Shown: positions 51,717-60,519, counted from the first letter of the stretch. The stretch: DNA of 64,000 nucleotides from PALSA-505 sp963762615 (GCA_963762615.1 CAVXLG010000020.1:310001-374000), one strand, 5' to 3'. Notes: generated from the sequence alone by a model not told the origin. Made by a program: numbers and translations.

Positions 51717-53212
51717 ACCAAGAACAGTTCGACAAACGCGATTACCCGCGCTTCGCCCAGCGGCTCGAAGAATGCCTGTCCGCGCTCGGGCAGCTGCTGG
51801 AACGGCCCGGCTTCGGGGCGGGCCCCGCCACTGTAGGTGCCGAACTCGAGGTGTTCCTAGTCGACAGGGCCAGCTGGCCGCTGCAGCGCAACCAGGCCAT
51901 CCGGGCCGCAGTGGCCGATCCGCGGGTCGCTCTGGAGCTGAACCGCTTCAATCTGGAACTCAATGCCTCACCCGTCCTGCTGGCCGGTCGGCCGTTCGCC
52001 GCGCTCGGCGGCGAGCTGAACGTGCTGCTTGACCGCGTGGCCGACGCCACCAACGACCACGCAGGCCGGCTCGCGCTGATCGGCATCCTGCCCACCCTCA
52101 GCCAGGCTGACCTCGGTCCCGGTGTAATCACGGATGTGCCGCGGTACCAGGCGCTGAACAGCGGCCTGCGACGGCTCCGTCAGGACCCGTTCCGCATCCG
52201 GATCGCCGGCGAGGACCCGCTCGAGCTGGCCAGCACAGATGTCGGGCTGGAAGGGGCGAACAGCTCGTTCCAGGTGCACCTGCGGGTCGACCCGGCCGAC
52301 TTCACGCGCACCTATAACGCGGTCCAGCTGGCCACGGCACCTGTGCTGGCCGTGTCCGGCAACTCGCCCACATTTCTCGGCCACCGGCTCTGGGAAGAGA
52401 CACGGATCGCTGTGTTCAAGCAGTCGGTTGACGACCGCCAGAGCCACGAGCCACGCCGCCGGCTGGCCCGCGCAGCACTGGGAACGGGCTGGCTGCGGGG
52501 CGGTGCGCTGGAGTTGTTCGCCGAGAGCATCCGGCTGCACCAGCCGCTGCTGCCGGTGCTCAGCGACCCGCGCCCGCGGCCCCCCGGCGCCGGGGGCGCC
52601 GGCAGTGCCGGGCGGCAGGCGCCGCCGCTGGACGAGCTCAGGCTGCACCAGGGCACCGTGTGGCGCTGGAACCGGGCCATCTACGACCCCGCATCGGGCG
52701 GGCACCTGCGGATCGAGATGCGGGCCCTGCCCGCCGGTCCGACCGTGATCGACATGCTGGCCAACGCCGCCTTCCTGATCGGGCTGTCTCTGTGGCTGGC
52801 CGGGCAGGACCCGCAGTGGACTTACGCGCTGCCGTTCGAACGGGCCGATCACGGTTTCTACCGTGCCGCCCAGCAAGGCCTGTCCGCCCAGCTGAGCTGG
52901 CCAGCCGGGCGCCGAGATCAAATACGGACGCTTCCCGCTGCCAAGCTCGTGGCCGAGCTTGTGCCAGCGGCACGGCAGGGACTACTCCAGGCCGGCGTGG
53001 CACCGGCAGAGGCGGACTGGCTGCTCGACGTCATCTCCGCCCGGGCCGCCTCGGGACAAACCGGCGCCGCCTGGCAGCGCGCCACCCTCGCCGCCGCCAA
53101 GCGCCGTCACGACCCGCCGCGCGCCCTGGCCGTCATGCTCGACCGATACCTCCAGTGCGCAGACACTGGGCTGCCAGTCCACACCTGGCCAGTCTTCGGC
53201 CGACTGGGGTAG
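51701..53212 (+). CDS. Glutamate-cysteine ligase family 2 (GCS2) protein
   Basis: A 503-residue carboxylate-amine ligase of the GCS2 type. Glutamate- and metal-binding segments include TVGAELEVFLVD, LELNRFNLELNASPVLLAG, ANSSFQVHLRVDPADFTRTY and GGHLRIEMRALPAGPTVID. Relatives make gamma-glutamyl-cysteine (EgtA in ergothioneine synthesis) or related gamma-glutamyl compounds. No mycothiol or ergothioneine genes lie nearby, so the substrate is open. The start overlaps the preceding gene by 16 bases and has GTGAGG upstream. An Acg/PNPOx/GCS2 operon is unusual. Confidence 0.78.
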   Translation: MGTGIDQEQFDKRDYPRFAQRLEECLSALGQLLERPGFGAGPATVGAELEVFLVDRASWPLQRNQAIRAAVADPRVALELNRFNLELNASPVLLAGRPFAALGGELNVLLDRVADATNDHAGRLALIGILPTLSQADLGPGVITDVPRYQALNSGLRRLRQDPFRIRIAGEDPLELASTDVGLEGANSSFQVHLRVDPADFTRTYNAVQLATAPVLAVSGNSPTFLGHRLWEETRIAVFKQSVDDRQSHEPRRRLARAALGTGWLRGGALELFAESIRLHQPLLPVLSDPRPRPPGAGGAGSAGRQAPPLDELRLHQGTVWRWNRAIYDPASGGHLRIEMRALPAGPTVIDMLANAAFLIGLSLWLAGQDPQWTYALPFERADHGFYRAAQQGLSAQLSWPAGRRDQIRTLPAAKLVAELVPAARQGLLQAGVAPAEADWLLDVISARAASGQTGAAWQRATLAAAKRRHDPPRALAVMLDRYLQCADTGLPVHTWPVFGRLG

Positions 53213-53347
53213 CGCGCCACCTCCAGACCGGGCCAGTCCCGGGTGCAGAAGCCCAGGTCCTGGTCCCCGCGCATTGCACGCCGGAGGGCAGCCATCGCTG
53301 CCGCGAGGGCCAGCACCAGCTTAAGGATGGACAGGTCGGCCCCCGAC

Positions 53348-53473
53348 GGCACGGATCCAGCCGATCACGTCGACATTGCCATCCGGACCGGCCAGCGGCT
53401 GACCGAGGAGCAGATGGCGGCCCTGATTGCCGTCTACCGCAGCATGCCGCGGGCTGAGCCTGCCCAGGACTGA
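53348..53473 (+). pseudogene. Duplicated 3' end of the XRE regulator gene
   Basis: The segment reads GTDPADHVDIAIRTGQRLTE, then QMAALIAVYRSM, P-R-A-E-P-A-Q-D and a stop. It matches the last about 42 residues of the XRE regulator encoded at 43195-43590 (ADPADHVQTAIWTDQRLTQE, QKAALIAVYRSM, L-Q-A-K-P-A-Q-D). Similarity continues past the stop into the terminator. The DNA-binding domain is absent. It is therefore a partial duplicate about 10 kb away. Confidence 0.8.
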
Positions 53474-53490
53474 GCCTGCGTTCCGCGAAT

Positions 53491-53527
53491 GAGCCTGCTC
53501 CAGGGCCGCCGGCCCTGGAGCAGGCTC
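53491..53527. terminator. Very strong bidirectional hairpin
   Basis: Arms GAGCCTGCTCCAGGGCC (53491-53507) and GGCCCTGGAGCAGGCTC (53511-53527) are perfect 17-bp complements with a 3-base loop. It separates the convergent XRE remnant and cytochrome b gene, and is the duplicate of the hairpin at 43589. Confidence 0.8.
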
Positions 53528-53557
53528 GTGCTGGCGGGCGTTACGCCCGACCCCGCG

Positions 53558-55453
53558 TCAGGTCATGCCGGCCGGGCTCTTGTCGGCCGGGCTCTTCTCG
53601 CGTCCGGTGCCGGTCGGTCCTGGCGCCGAGCGGTACCAGGAGCGCCAGACCAGCCGGTGGATGGGGATGAGCCGCGGGATGTCGCGCAGGCCGGGGATGA
53701 AGGGGATGAGCAGCAGCAGGATCGTGCCGAGGCCGGTCAGGTAGACCGCGATCATGTCTACGTTGGCCGAGGTGGAGAAGCCCGGTACCTGGTACCACAG
53801 CGTGTACAGCCACAGCCAGGGCTGGCCGGGGTAGCTGCCGGTCTCGTTCATCACCCCCCACTGGCTGCCGGTCAGGTTCAGGGCCGTGGCCTTGTTGGCG
53901 AAGTAGGCGCCGTCCTCGATGAACAGCAGCGGCTTGGTGTAGTTGGTGCCGTAGAACTGCCGCTGGGCCAGCAGGTCGGTGTCCAGGGCGCCGCTGCGGG
54001 CCAGGGTGAGCTCATTGGACAGCATCGCCGGCACCGGCCCGTCGGCCGCCGGCGGCACCACCGGGCTGCCGCCCGCGAACTTCACCTTGGTCACCGCGTT
54101 CGCGTAGGCGTTCGCCCACTTCAGCTGCTGGGCGGGGGGCGCGGCCCGGTAGAGGCTGAGCGCGGCGGCCAGCGCGCGGTCGGTCGGCGCGAGCGCCGTC
54201 AGCGGCCCGATCACGAAGTCCTGCGCCGCGTTGACCGGCTGGGTCACCCCGAACCAGGTCTGCGGCGTGATCAGCAGATGCTGGACGCTGCCGGTGCCGT
54301 TGTTGTAGGGCGGGCCGTAGGTGGCGGTCTCGCTGGTGCCGTTCAGCTCGCTGGCCGCCGTGGCCAGGAAGTCGGCCGGCGCCAGCCTCGCCCAGGTGGC
54401 CACGGTGACCGGCGGCAGGTCCGGCGAGGACAGCAGGCCGGCCAGGCCGAACGTCAGCGCCAGCACCACCACGCCGGCGATGGTGCCCTCCTTGAGGATG
54501 TCGTAGCGCCGGGTCGGGCCCCGCCACGGGGCGGCCGCGGCCGCCGCGACGGCGCGGCGGCGCAGCCGCCCGTGGCCCGTGGCCGCCGCGGCATCGGTGT
54601 CAATCGGATGCGAGACCCCGCGGACCCGGACCAGCAGCACGTGCCCGCCGATGATGGCGACCAGCACGAGCGGGACCAGCACGATGTGCCACATCAGCAT
54701 CTGGCCGAAGTTCATCACGTTGAAGAACGCGCCCACCCCGACCGAGTTGAACGCGTCCTTGCCGCTGGCGGAGATCCACTGCGAGTCGAAGTTCGACTGC
54801 GACACGTACCCGGTGAAGCACTCCACGACCGAGAACACGAAGGCGACCACGCCGGTGATCCAGGTCAGCGCGCGGCGGCCGCGCCAGGCGGCCATCCAGA
54901 ACTTGCCCCACAGGTGGATGACGATCAGCGCCATGAACAACTCGACACTCCACAGGTGCAGGCTGTTGCAGAAATGCCCCACCGAGTTGTAATGCCACCA
55001 GTCCGGACCGCCGAGGGCCAGCGCGAACCCGGACACGATCGCCACCCCGAAGGCGGCCAGCGAGCCCACCCCGAACACGTAAATCCAGGACGCCACGTAG
55101 GCCGGCTGCCGGTCCGGCAGCAGCTTGCCCGGCGGCAGCGTCCTGACCGCCCACCTGCGCACCCGGGACGTCCACATCCCGGCGGTGCCATCGGGCTGTC
55201 CGTCCGGCCCGGCCGCACCGTCAGCGGCTGAGGCACTACCACCGGCCGCGGCGGCGTCCGTGACCGCGGCCGGCTCGACGCCGTGCCCCCTGGGGAAGGG
55301 GAGCAGCAGGGCCACACCGAAGATCACGACCATCACCGCGATCAGGACCAGGTTCGCAACCGACACGTTAAAGATCGACCAGTGCACAAACGAACCCGGC
55401 TGATTCATATCGATAGCCAGCGGGGCACGATGCGCCACGAGCGCGACATGCAT
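53558..55453 (-). CDS. Stand-alone cytochrome b-type membrane protein
   Basis: A 631-residue membrane protein with a cytochrome b (QcrB/PetB-like) four-helix N-terminal domain. Heme-ligand candidates lie in GHFCNSLHLWSVELFMALIV, I-H-L-W and in MLMWHIVLVPLVLVAIIGGH. The quinone-loop-like segment VVECFTGYVSQSNFDSQWIS is present. An extra leading helix precedes it (about 25-52). After a further helix comes an extracytoplasmic region of about 230 residues with no motif known to me, then a last helix and basic tail. No Rieske or cytochrome c gene is nearby, so it is not a normal bc1 operon. The start has GGAGG upstream and an 8/10 DosR-like box is 93 bases before it. Confidence 0.8.
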   Translation of the reverse strand: MHVALVAHRAPLAIDMNQPGSFVHWSIFNVSVANLVLIAVMVVIFGVALLLPFPRGHGVEPAAVTDAAAAGGSASAADGAAGPDGQPDGTAGMWTSRVRRWAVRTLPPGKLLPDRQPAYVASWIYVFGVGSLAAFGVAIVSGFALALGGPDWWHYNSVGHFCNSLHLWSVELFMALIVIHLWGKFWMAAWRGRRALTWITGVVAFVFSVVECFTGYVSQSNFDSQWISASGKDAFNSVGVGAFFNVMNFGQMLMWHIVLVPLVLVAIIGGHVLLVRVRGVSHPIDTDAAAATGHGRLRRRAVAAAAAAPWRGPTRRYDILKEGTIAGVVVLALTFGLAGLLSSPDLPPVTVATWARLAPADFLATAASELNGTSETATYGPPYNNGTGSVQHLLITPQTWFGVTQPVNAAQDFVIGPLTALAPTDRALAAALSLYRAAPPAQQLKWANAYANAVTKVKFAGGSPVVPPAADGPVPAMLSNELTLARSGALDTDLLAQRQFYGTNYTKPLLFIEDGAYFANKATALNLTGSQWGVMNETGSYPGQPWLWLYTLWYQVPGFSTSANVDMIAVYLTGLGTILLLLIPFIPGLRDIPRLIPIHRLVWRSWYRSAPGPTGTGREKSPADKSPAGMT

Positions 55454-55545
55454 GTTCGCCTCCGGGGGATGACTGAGCTGTCCGCGCGGCGCAAGGGAAT
55501 GACACCGCGTGGCTCAGTTTGCGGATCCGAGGCGATCCACGTTCA

Positions 55546-55559
55546 GAGGCTAAGGTCCC
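55546..55559. promoter_or_regulatory. DosR-like box upstream of cytochrome b
   Basis: GAGGCTAAGGTCCC matches 8 of 10 fixed positions. Confidence 0.55.
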
Positions 55560-55696
55560 GTCCTCGCCGGACTTTGGGTGCGCGTCGCTGCGAAGGATCG
55601 ATTTCTCTGTGGCGCAGCGTTCTTCTGGGGCAGGAGTGTCTCAGCGGGTGAGCGCTCGCCCGGCCGGTCGTCGTGGCGGGCCGCAGATGCCGACGC

Positions 55697-56014
55697 CTAC
55701 GGCCTGCGGTTGTCGGCGATGAGCAGGTAGTCGGTGAAGACGACGGGGCCGCCGGGCAGCTCAGGGCCGTAGGCGGCTTCGAATCCGCGTACGGCGGCCG
55801 AGGAACCGTGCGCTTCGTGCGCGGACTCGTCGGCGAACTCGAAGAGGTGGACGATTCTGGTGGGGTCATCCTTCTGCTGCCACGCGGCGTACATTCTGCT
55901 GCCCGGCTCGTTCGTCGCGACGTAGTCGACGAATTCAGTGATCGCGGACTTGACCTTGTCCACGGCCGAGGCCTTGCTTGTACCTGAGGGGACGGCGCCT
56001 ATGCCGCATGGCAC
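55697..56014 (-). CDS. Small dimeric alpha/beta-barrel (antibiotic-biosynthesis-monooxygenase-like) protein
   Basis: A 105-residue protein with FVDYVATNEPGSRMYAAWQQ, IVHLFEFADESAHEAHGSSA and V-R-G-F-E-A-A-Y-G-P. This is the usual order of ABM/ferredoxin-like dimeric barrels, which act as cofactor-free monooxygenases or heme-degrading enzymes. The first beta-strand usually seen before this region is weak, and no ribosome site precedes the ATG at 56014. The N terminus may therefore be truncated or the true start may be internal. It stands alone. Confidence 0.6.
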   Translation of the reverse strand: MPCGIGAVPSGTSKASAVDKVKSAITEFVDYVATNEPGSRMYAAWQQKDDPTRIVHLFEFADESAHEAHGSSAAVRGFEAAYGPELPGGPVVFTDYLLIADNRRP

Positions 56015-56090
56015 CGCGACCTGACGCGAAGGAGGCCGCGCTCCAGGCGGCCCCCTTGATTGCCTGAGCCCAGCAAGAGGGGGCAGGAGA

Positions 56091-56996
56091 TCAGCCGGGG
56101 GGGCCGGTCCCGCCGCCCGGCACGCCGGTGCAGGTCTTCGCCTGATTACCGAACGTGGGCCCGTGCACGATACTGGGTGCCCCGGCGCTGTGTCCCTTGT
56201 TGGGTGCTGGACGGTTGCCCTGGCAATACGCGGACCCGCTGATGATATTCGAGCCGATGTCGTACTCGTCGATCTTGACTTGCTTGTTGTAGGCGAAGAC
56301 CAGCGAACCCTTCATGATCGTCCGGATCACGCCGGCCCATACCCCGCCGTAGCTGACCTCGGTGACGCCGCCCTTGATCTGGTCATCCTCAAAGTCGGTG
56401 TAGTTGTTGTCCGGGGCATTGTGCGAGAACGTCTGGACGATCTTGTTGGTGGCGCCGCCGCCAGTGACCGATGCGGGGCCGCCGATGGCGGTGTTCTGAA
56501 TGACCACGGCAGAAGGGTCTTGCGCGACTACCGCGCCCTGGATCGTCGCGAAGGGCGGCTGATGAGGCAGCTCGGTGCCGAGGTAGAACGCGGCCCCGCT
56601 CTTCACGGTCACCCGGCCCAGGATGTTGACCGGGTTCTTCTCGTTGTTCAGCGCGGCGGCGAACGCGGCATCCGGGGCCAGCGTGAGCCTGCCCACGATC
56701 TTCAGATTGGCCGACACGCCCTTGGCTATCCCGGTCACCAGACCCGAGCCCCTCTGCAGCGTCACCGCGGAGAGCACGGTGACCGGAGCCGGGCCGGGGA
56801 TCAGACAGACCGAGCCGGGAGGCATGGCCAGTGAGCTATATGTCCCCGACGGCACCGTACCCGGCTTGGTCAAGCTACCCGTACATCTGAAACTTGGTGG
56901 CGAAGGCGACACTGTTGCGCTCGCCAGTCCGCCTCCGAGGCCGGTCACCGTGATACCCATGATGGCCGTCATCATTAACCGAGTCGAAATCCCCAT
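56091..56996 (-). CDS. Secreted protein, possible beta-helix, unknown function
   Basis: A 301-residue exported protein. Residues 1-27 form a signal peptide (basic start, hydrophobic core, A-S-A cleavage region). The mature part is rich in short beta-strand repeats with Gly/Asn/Val (for example TLQRGSGLVTGIAKGVSANL, ILGRVTVKSGAAFYLGTELP), suggesting a right-handed parallel beta-helix. Five cysteines in the mature chain could form disulfides. The ATG follows GGTGGGGG. The tail is Gly/Pro-rich (GVPGGGTGPPG). It has no DosR-like box and appears unrelated to the dormancy genes. Confidence 0.65.
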   Translation of the reverse strand: MGISTRLMMTAIMGITVTGLGGGLASATVSPSPPSFRCTGSLTKPGTVPSGTYSSLAMPPGSVCLIPGPAPVTVLSAVTLQRGSGLVTGIAKGVSANLKIVGRLTLAPDAAFAAALNNEKNPVNILGRVTVKSGAAFYLGTELPHQPPFATIQGAVVAQDPSAVVIQNTAIGGPASVTGGGATNKIVQTFSHNAPDNNYTDFEDDQIKGGVTEVSYGGVWAGVIRTIMKGSLVFAYNKQVKIDEYDIGSNIISGSAYCQGNRPAPNKGHSAGAPSIVHGPTFGNQAKTCTGVPGGGTGPPG

Positions 56997-57227
56997 ACCC
57001 CCACCGCCTTCTACAGGATTGTAGTATCAGCTCCCGACGCGCGACGCAAGGGGGAGATGGGAAGGTATTACGACACGGGCAGTCGGGATGATCAGGGAAC
57101 GGTCATAGCTGTCCGATCCGCCGCGGTGGTCAGCTTGGCGGTCAGCGCGCCCATGGTGTTGCTGTACCACTGTCCTGTCCGGCCATGATCCAGACCTGGC
57201 CATCCTCCCGACAGGCGCCAAGATTGT

Positions 57228-57308
57228 GCCCGCCAAGATCACCGGCGAGGGTGACCGGAGGTTAATCACGTGTGACGCGCAGCGCCCTCGCCGGTGATCT
57301 TGGCGGGC
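57228..57308. repeat. Perfect 24-bp inverted repeat with 33-base loop
   Basis: The left arm (57228-57251, GCCCGCCAAGATCACCGGCG then AGGG) and the right arm (57285-57308) are exact reverse complements. The loop of 33 bases has no gene. The right arm abuts a broken GNAT gene. Such arms look like the ends of a small mobile element or an excised insertion sequence, more than a terminator. Confidence 0.75.
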
Positions 57309-57440
57309 TTCAGGATCGTGGCGCTCCCAATGACCCTGGCGGCAACCAAGCTCTGGCGCAAGATCTCGGTGGCGTATCCTCGCCGCTGGTGAGCGGGAAG
57401 GACGCCATAGCCGATATGGCCGCCTTCTCGTGCGTGATCA
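57309..57440 (-). pseudogene. GNAT acetyltransferase fragment
   Basis: Reading leftward, about 40 codons give GGHIGYGVLPAHQRRGYATE, I-L-R-Q-S-L-V-A-A-R-V-I-G. This is the acetyl-CoA-binding motif A region of GNAT acetyltransferases (R-R-x-G-x-A). An in-frame stop precedes it and the 3' side runs into the 24-bp inverted repeat, so both ends of the gene are lost. The repeat probably caused or followed the break. Confidence 0.65.
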
Positions 57441-58001
57441 TCGGATCAGGCTAGCCAGAGCTGGCCCGGCAGCTCCAACGATTTCCTGGTAACCGCGCTC
57501 GGCTGCCCAACACAGAGCCCTGGCCGCCTGCGTACAAAGGTTGTTGGAATGACCGCGCGACGTTTGCTGCCGTCCAATGCCTTGGCTGCACAAGCAGGGG
57601 AGCGGTTTTACAGAGAGTCGGATATATCGGGGCCAGCATGGCTCTTAGCTGCGGCAATGTACCCGATGCCACTGCCCGCCACGGCTGGCGTTTCGCCGTG
57701 GTTGCAGTAACGCTGAACCCCGATCGGGGTAGGTGTAACCCCACCTTCGCCACACCGGTTAGCCCCATACCATTACCCGCCGGGAAACGATAGACAAGCC
57801 ATAGGCCATCCGTGCTGCCCCGGTCGGCAGAACGTGCTGAGCCGTCCCACCCGTGCAAAACCGATGATGAGGCCATGGAATGAAGAATCCTCGAAAGCTT
57901 GCGCCCAGGGCCGTGGCGGAGGCAGGGATTGCTGCGCCCGGGACAGCTGCTGTGACAGCGCACCTGACGACCTGCAACCGAGACCGCGTGAACCGGCTCC
58001 G
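57441..58001. other. Intergenic region without recognisable gene
   Basis: About 560 bases of lower GC content. Open frames exist on both strands (for example leftward 57451-57963), but they have no recognisable motif, poor ribosome sites and biased composition. No DosR-like box was found. Confidence 0.4.
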
Positions 58002-58520
58002 ATGACTTCCAGCAAAGACGAGCCAGCCACGCTCACGGGTCACGATGAAGCCGTTGCGGGTCAGCACCGCGCCTCCGGTCGTGCCCGCTCGCGGTGGGCG
58101 GTCCATCTGGCCTTGCTGATCACGGTCATCGTCGCGTTGGTGCCCCTGCTGCTGTTCAACGTCAATCCCCGGGTGACGGTCCACATCGCCCTCGCTTGCG
58201 TGTTCTTCGGGCTGGTTATCGTCCACCTCACGCAACGTCGCCACACGCTGAGAAGGCTGACCGCCCAGCTCATGCGAGCCGGTTCTCGGATGACGGGAAG
58301 GCGGCTGGCCCTCTCCGATGCCATCTTCGGGTTCCTCGTCATAAACGTCCTGGCCTCGGGCATCTATGACCTCGCGACAGGACAAAACACCCGCGTCCCG
58401 CTGCCCGGCCTCCATCTCTTCATCGGGTGGCATTCTCTTTCAAGCCTGCTATTCCTCGGCTACCTCATCGCACACGTCATCCGCCGCCGGAAGCGACTAC
58501 GACGATCGCGGATCCGCTGA
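58002..58520 (+). CDS. Four-helix membrane protein, DUF4405-like (possible b-type heme)
   Basis: A 172-residue protein with four hydrophobic helices (about residues 35-53, 58-76, 103-122 and 137-157). Histidines sit at helix ends in VHIALACVFFGLVIVHLTQR, H and LHLFIGWHSLSSLLFLGYLI, A-H, a pattern seen in small membrane cytochromes and DUF4405 proteins. Two His pairs could bind a heme. A Ser/Asp/Glu-rich cytoplasmic head precedes helix 1. The ATG at 58002 has only a weak ribosome site; longer starts add an unlikely Cys/Arg-rich lead. Role unknown; electron transfer at the membrane is plausible. Confidence 0.6.
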   Translation: MTSSKDEPATLTGHDEAVAGQHRASGRARSRWAVHLALLITVIVALVPLLLFNVNPRVTVHIALACVFFGLVIVHLTQRRHTLRRLTAQLMRAGSRMTGRRLALSDAIFGFLVINVLASGIYDLATGQNTRVPLPGLHLFIGWHSLSSLLFLGYLIAHVIRRRKRLRRSRIR

Positions 58521-58608
58521 CCCCTCCGTAGCGGCCGTAGATCACTTCATGAACACACACCCACTAACTCGGACGCACGGTCCCCGGTCGGCTGAGTTGC
58601 GGCCGGGT

Positions 58609-58923
58609 TTAGCCGGGATCTTCCGGGCGGCGCCCGGTCACCAGCCCGGCCTCGGCCCTGATCGTAGCCGCGGTCACCTCCGCGAAGCCGGCTCCGGTGA
58701 GCATGGCCGCCAACCCCATAGATACCGGGCGTTCCTGGACCCGCAGCAGGTAGCGGGCCGTGTTCTTCGCGATCCGCCACCAGCCACCCGGGCCGTTGCG
58801 CGCCAGCGCGGTCAGCTTGGACCTGATGATGGCCCGGTCAGCGGTTGAGCCGCCGCGGCCGAACATCATGTCCGACACCACCAGCCGCCCGCCCAGGCGA
58901 AGCCAGCCGTACGCGGCCGTCAC
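58609..58923 (-). pseudogene. SAM-dependent methyltransferase C-terminal fragment
   Basis: The 104 residues (YGWLRLGGRLVVSDMMFGRG to LTGAGFAEVTAATIRAEAGL) are the last third of a class I methyltransferase: the strand after the L-x-P-G-G-x-L motif, the helical lid and the final G-F strand. The SAM-binding half is missing. It is 5'-truncated and not functional. Confidence 0.65.
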
Positions 58924-59016
58924 GCGCGGGTACTGGGCACGCTGCGCGACCTGGCACTCAAGATCTGGCCTGCGCGGCCCGGTACAGGCGGGAGGCGGCC
59001 CGCAAGCAGGCGCAGA

Positions 59017-59328
59017 TCAGCCGTGTCGAGGCGACGCGGCACGCGTTCGAGGCCCAGGCGCGGCCAGCCTGGAACGCTCCGCCTCCCGCATCGTGTCGAG
59101 GCGCGGGCCGTCGAAGTAGACCTTGCCCGACTGCGGGACGAGGATACCCGCGAGGCAGTGCAGCAGCGTCAACTCGCCCGAGCCGCTCGGGCTCATTACG
59201 GCGACGATCTCGCCACGCTTGACGGAGAGACTCGCGCCGCGAACCGCCGGAGTCTCGCTGAAGGAACGCACGAGGTCTCGCCCCTCGATGATCACCCCTC
59301 CGGCCTTGACCACTGAGGAGCAGGGCAC
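59017..59328 (-). pseudogene. ABC-transporter ATPase fragment with damaged Walker A
   Basis: The frame begins GVIIEGRDLVRSFSETPAVR, G-A-S-L-S-V-K-R-G-E-I-V-A-V-M, the normal opening of a MacB/LolD-type ABC ATPase. The Walker A reads SPSGSGELTLL where GPSGSGKSTLL is expected, so the essential Lys is a Glu and the first Gly is lost. It stops after LDTMREAERSRL, without signature, Walker B or switch regions. It is a decayed fragment next to the methyltransferase remnant. Confidence 0.8.
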
Positions 59329-59337
59329 CGTCTTGGT

Positions 59338-59856
59338 TCAGCGAGGCCCGAGCCCGGTCTGGCCGTCGATCAGCTCCCTGGCGATGTCCAGGTGACCGGC
59401 ATGTCGCGCGGTCTCCTCGATCATGTGCAGCACGACCCAGCGCACGTTCGGCGGTTCGTCCATCTCGGGATCGCCGTGCCTGCCGCGCGGCGGCGCCGAC
59501 AGCGGCGTCACCGCCAGCACCTCATCCGAGCGCGCGCACTGGTCACGGTAGAAGCCGATGATCTCCGCTGAGGGCAGGTCACTGACGAACGCTGCCTTCG
59601 GGTCATAGGCAGGCAGCTCCTCATCCGCAGGCGGCGGCTCGGGATCTGCGCCGGTCACGACCCCCTGGAACCAGTGCCACTCGGCGCCACCCAGGTGCTC
59701 GACCAGCCCGGCTGGCGTCCAGCCCGACGGCACCACCGAGCGGTGCCACGCCTCCTCGTCCAGCCCCGCCACGATGGAAAGCACCGAGTCGCGCTGGGCA
59801 TCGAGGAAGGCCAGCAGAGCCTGGTCCTCGGTGTCCTCAGGCTGATTGCCGGTCAT
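59338..59856 (-). CDS. DinB/DUF664-family protein
   Basis: A 172-residue DinB-like four-helix protein. Metal-binding His candidates lie in PAGLVEHLGGAEWHWFQGVV and VLHMIEETARHAGHLDIARE, the family's usual positions. Members include thiol-dependent S-transferases (mycothiol- or bacillithiol-dependent) and proteins of unknown role. The start at 59856 has AGGAGGG 6 bases upstream. A related DinB protein is encoded at 60636, beyond a VOC-protein gene. Confidence 0.83.
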   Translation of the reverse strand: MTGNQPEDTEDQALLAFLDAQRDSVLSIVAGLDEEAWHRSVVPSGWTPAGLVEHLGGAEWHWFQGVVTGADPEPPPADEELPAYDPKAAFVSDLPSAEIIGFYRDQCARSDEVLAVTPLSAPPRGRHGDPEMDEPPNVRWVVLHMIEETARHAGHLDIARELIDGQTGLGPR

Positions 59857-60111
59857 GTCCACCCTCCTGCCGGTCGCTCACTGTCCCTGGGGTCGCGTTC
59901 GCGGGCCAGAAGCTTGCTGCAGCGGATGCTAGATCGCAGCGGGCGCCCTCGGGAGCCGTGAACGCTTCTGTGCTCTGATCGCATGAGAGTAAAGCAGCCA
60001 AGTCTCGCAGCCCATGGTGCCTGTCGCGGCGACAGGGCAGACGAGAAACCACGCTGGCGGCGCGACAAGCGCGCGTGATACGACGGCGAAGGCAATACGT
60101 GAGGCTGGCTT

Positions 60112-60519
60112 TTACGAACCCTCGGACTCGTCCAGGTCCTGAGCGAGTTCCCAGATGTGCCCGGAAGGATCGGCGAAACTCGCGGTCCGCATGCCCCACG
60201 GCCGGTCCACCGGGCCGTTGAGCAGCCCCACTCCCTGACTTGCAAGCTCCGCGCATGCCGCATCGACGTCATCGACCCAGATGGTGAGCAGGAAGCGTGA
60301 CCCGGCGCTGGGGCTGGCGACCGCTACCGGCGCGATGACCTCGGCCGCCGCCCGGGTGTCAACCAGGTTGACGATAGTGTTGTCGAACTTGAACCCGGCC
60401 GAGCTGTCATCCTCAAACGCTGCCGTCCGGCCGAAAACACGCTCGTAGAACGACCTCGCCGCGGGCAGGTCCTCCACGAACAACGTGATCGCGCCGACGC
60501 TTTTCAAAGCCTCGCTCAC
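60112..60519 (-). CDS. VOC-superfamily (glyoxalase/bleomycin-resistance-like) protein
   Basis: A 135-residue VOC protein: AITLFVEDLPAARSFYERVF, G-R-T-A-A-F-E, NTIVNLVDTRAAAEV, RFLLTIWVDDVDAACAELAS and W-G-M-R-T-A-S-F-A-D-P-S-G-H-I-W-E-L. The fold has two beta-alpha-beta units with metal-site candidates near the ends, notably His and Glu in the last motif. The start is a GTG at 60519 with GGGAGGAA upstream. It lies between two DinB genes on the same strand, so the three may form one unit acting on thiol adducts or toxins. Confidence 0.8.
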   Translation of the reverse strand: MSEALKSVGAITLFVEDLPAARSFYERVFGRTAAFEDDSSAGFKFDNTIVNLVDTRAAAEVIAPVAVASPSAGSRFLLTIWVDDVDAACAELASQGVGLLNGPVDRPWGMRTASFADPSGHIWELAQDLDESEGS

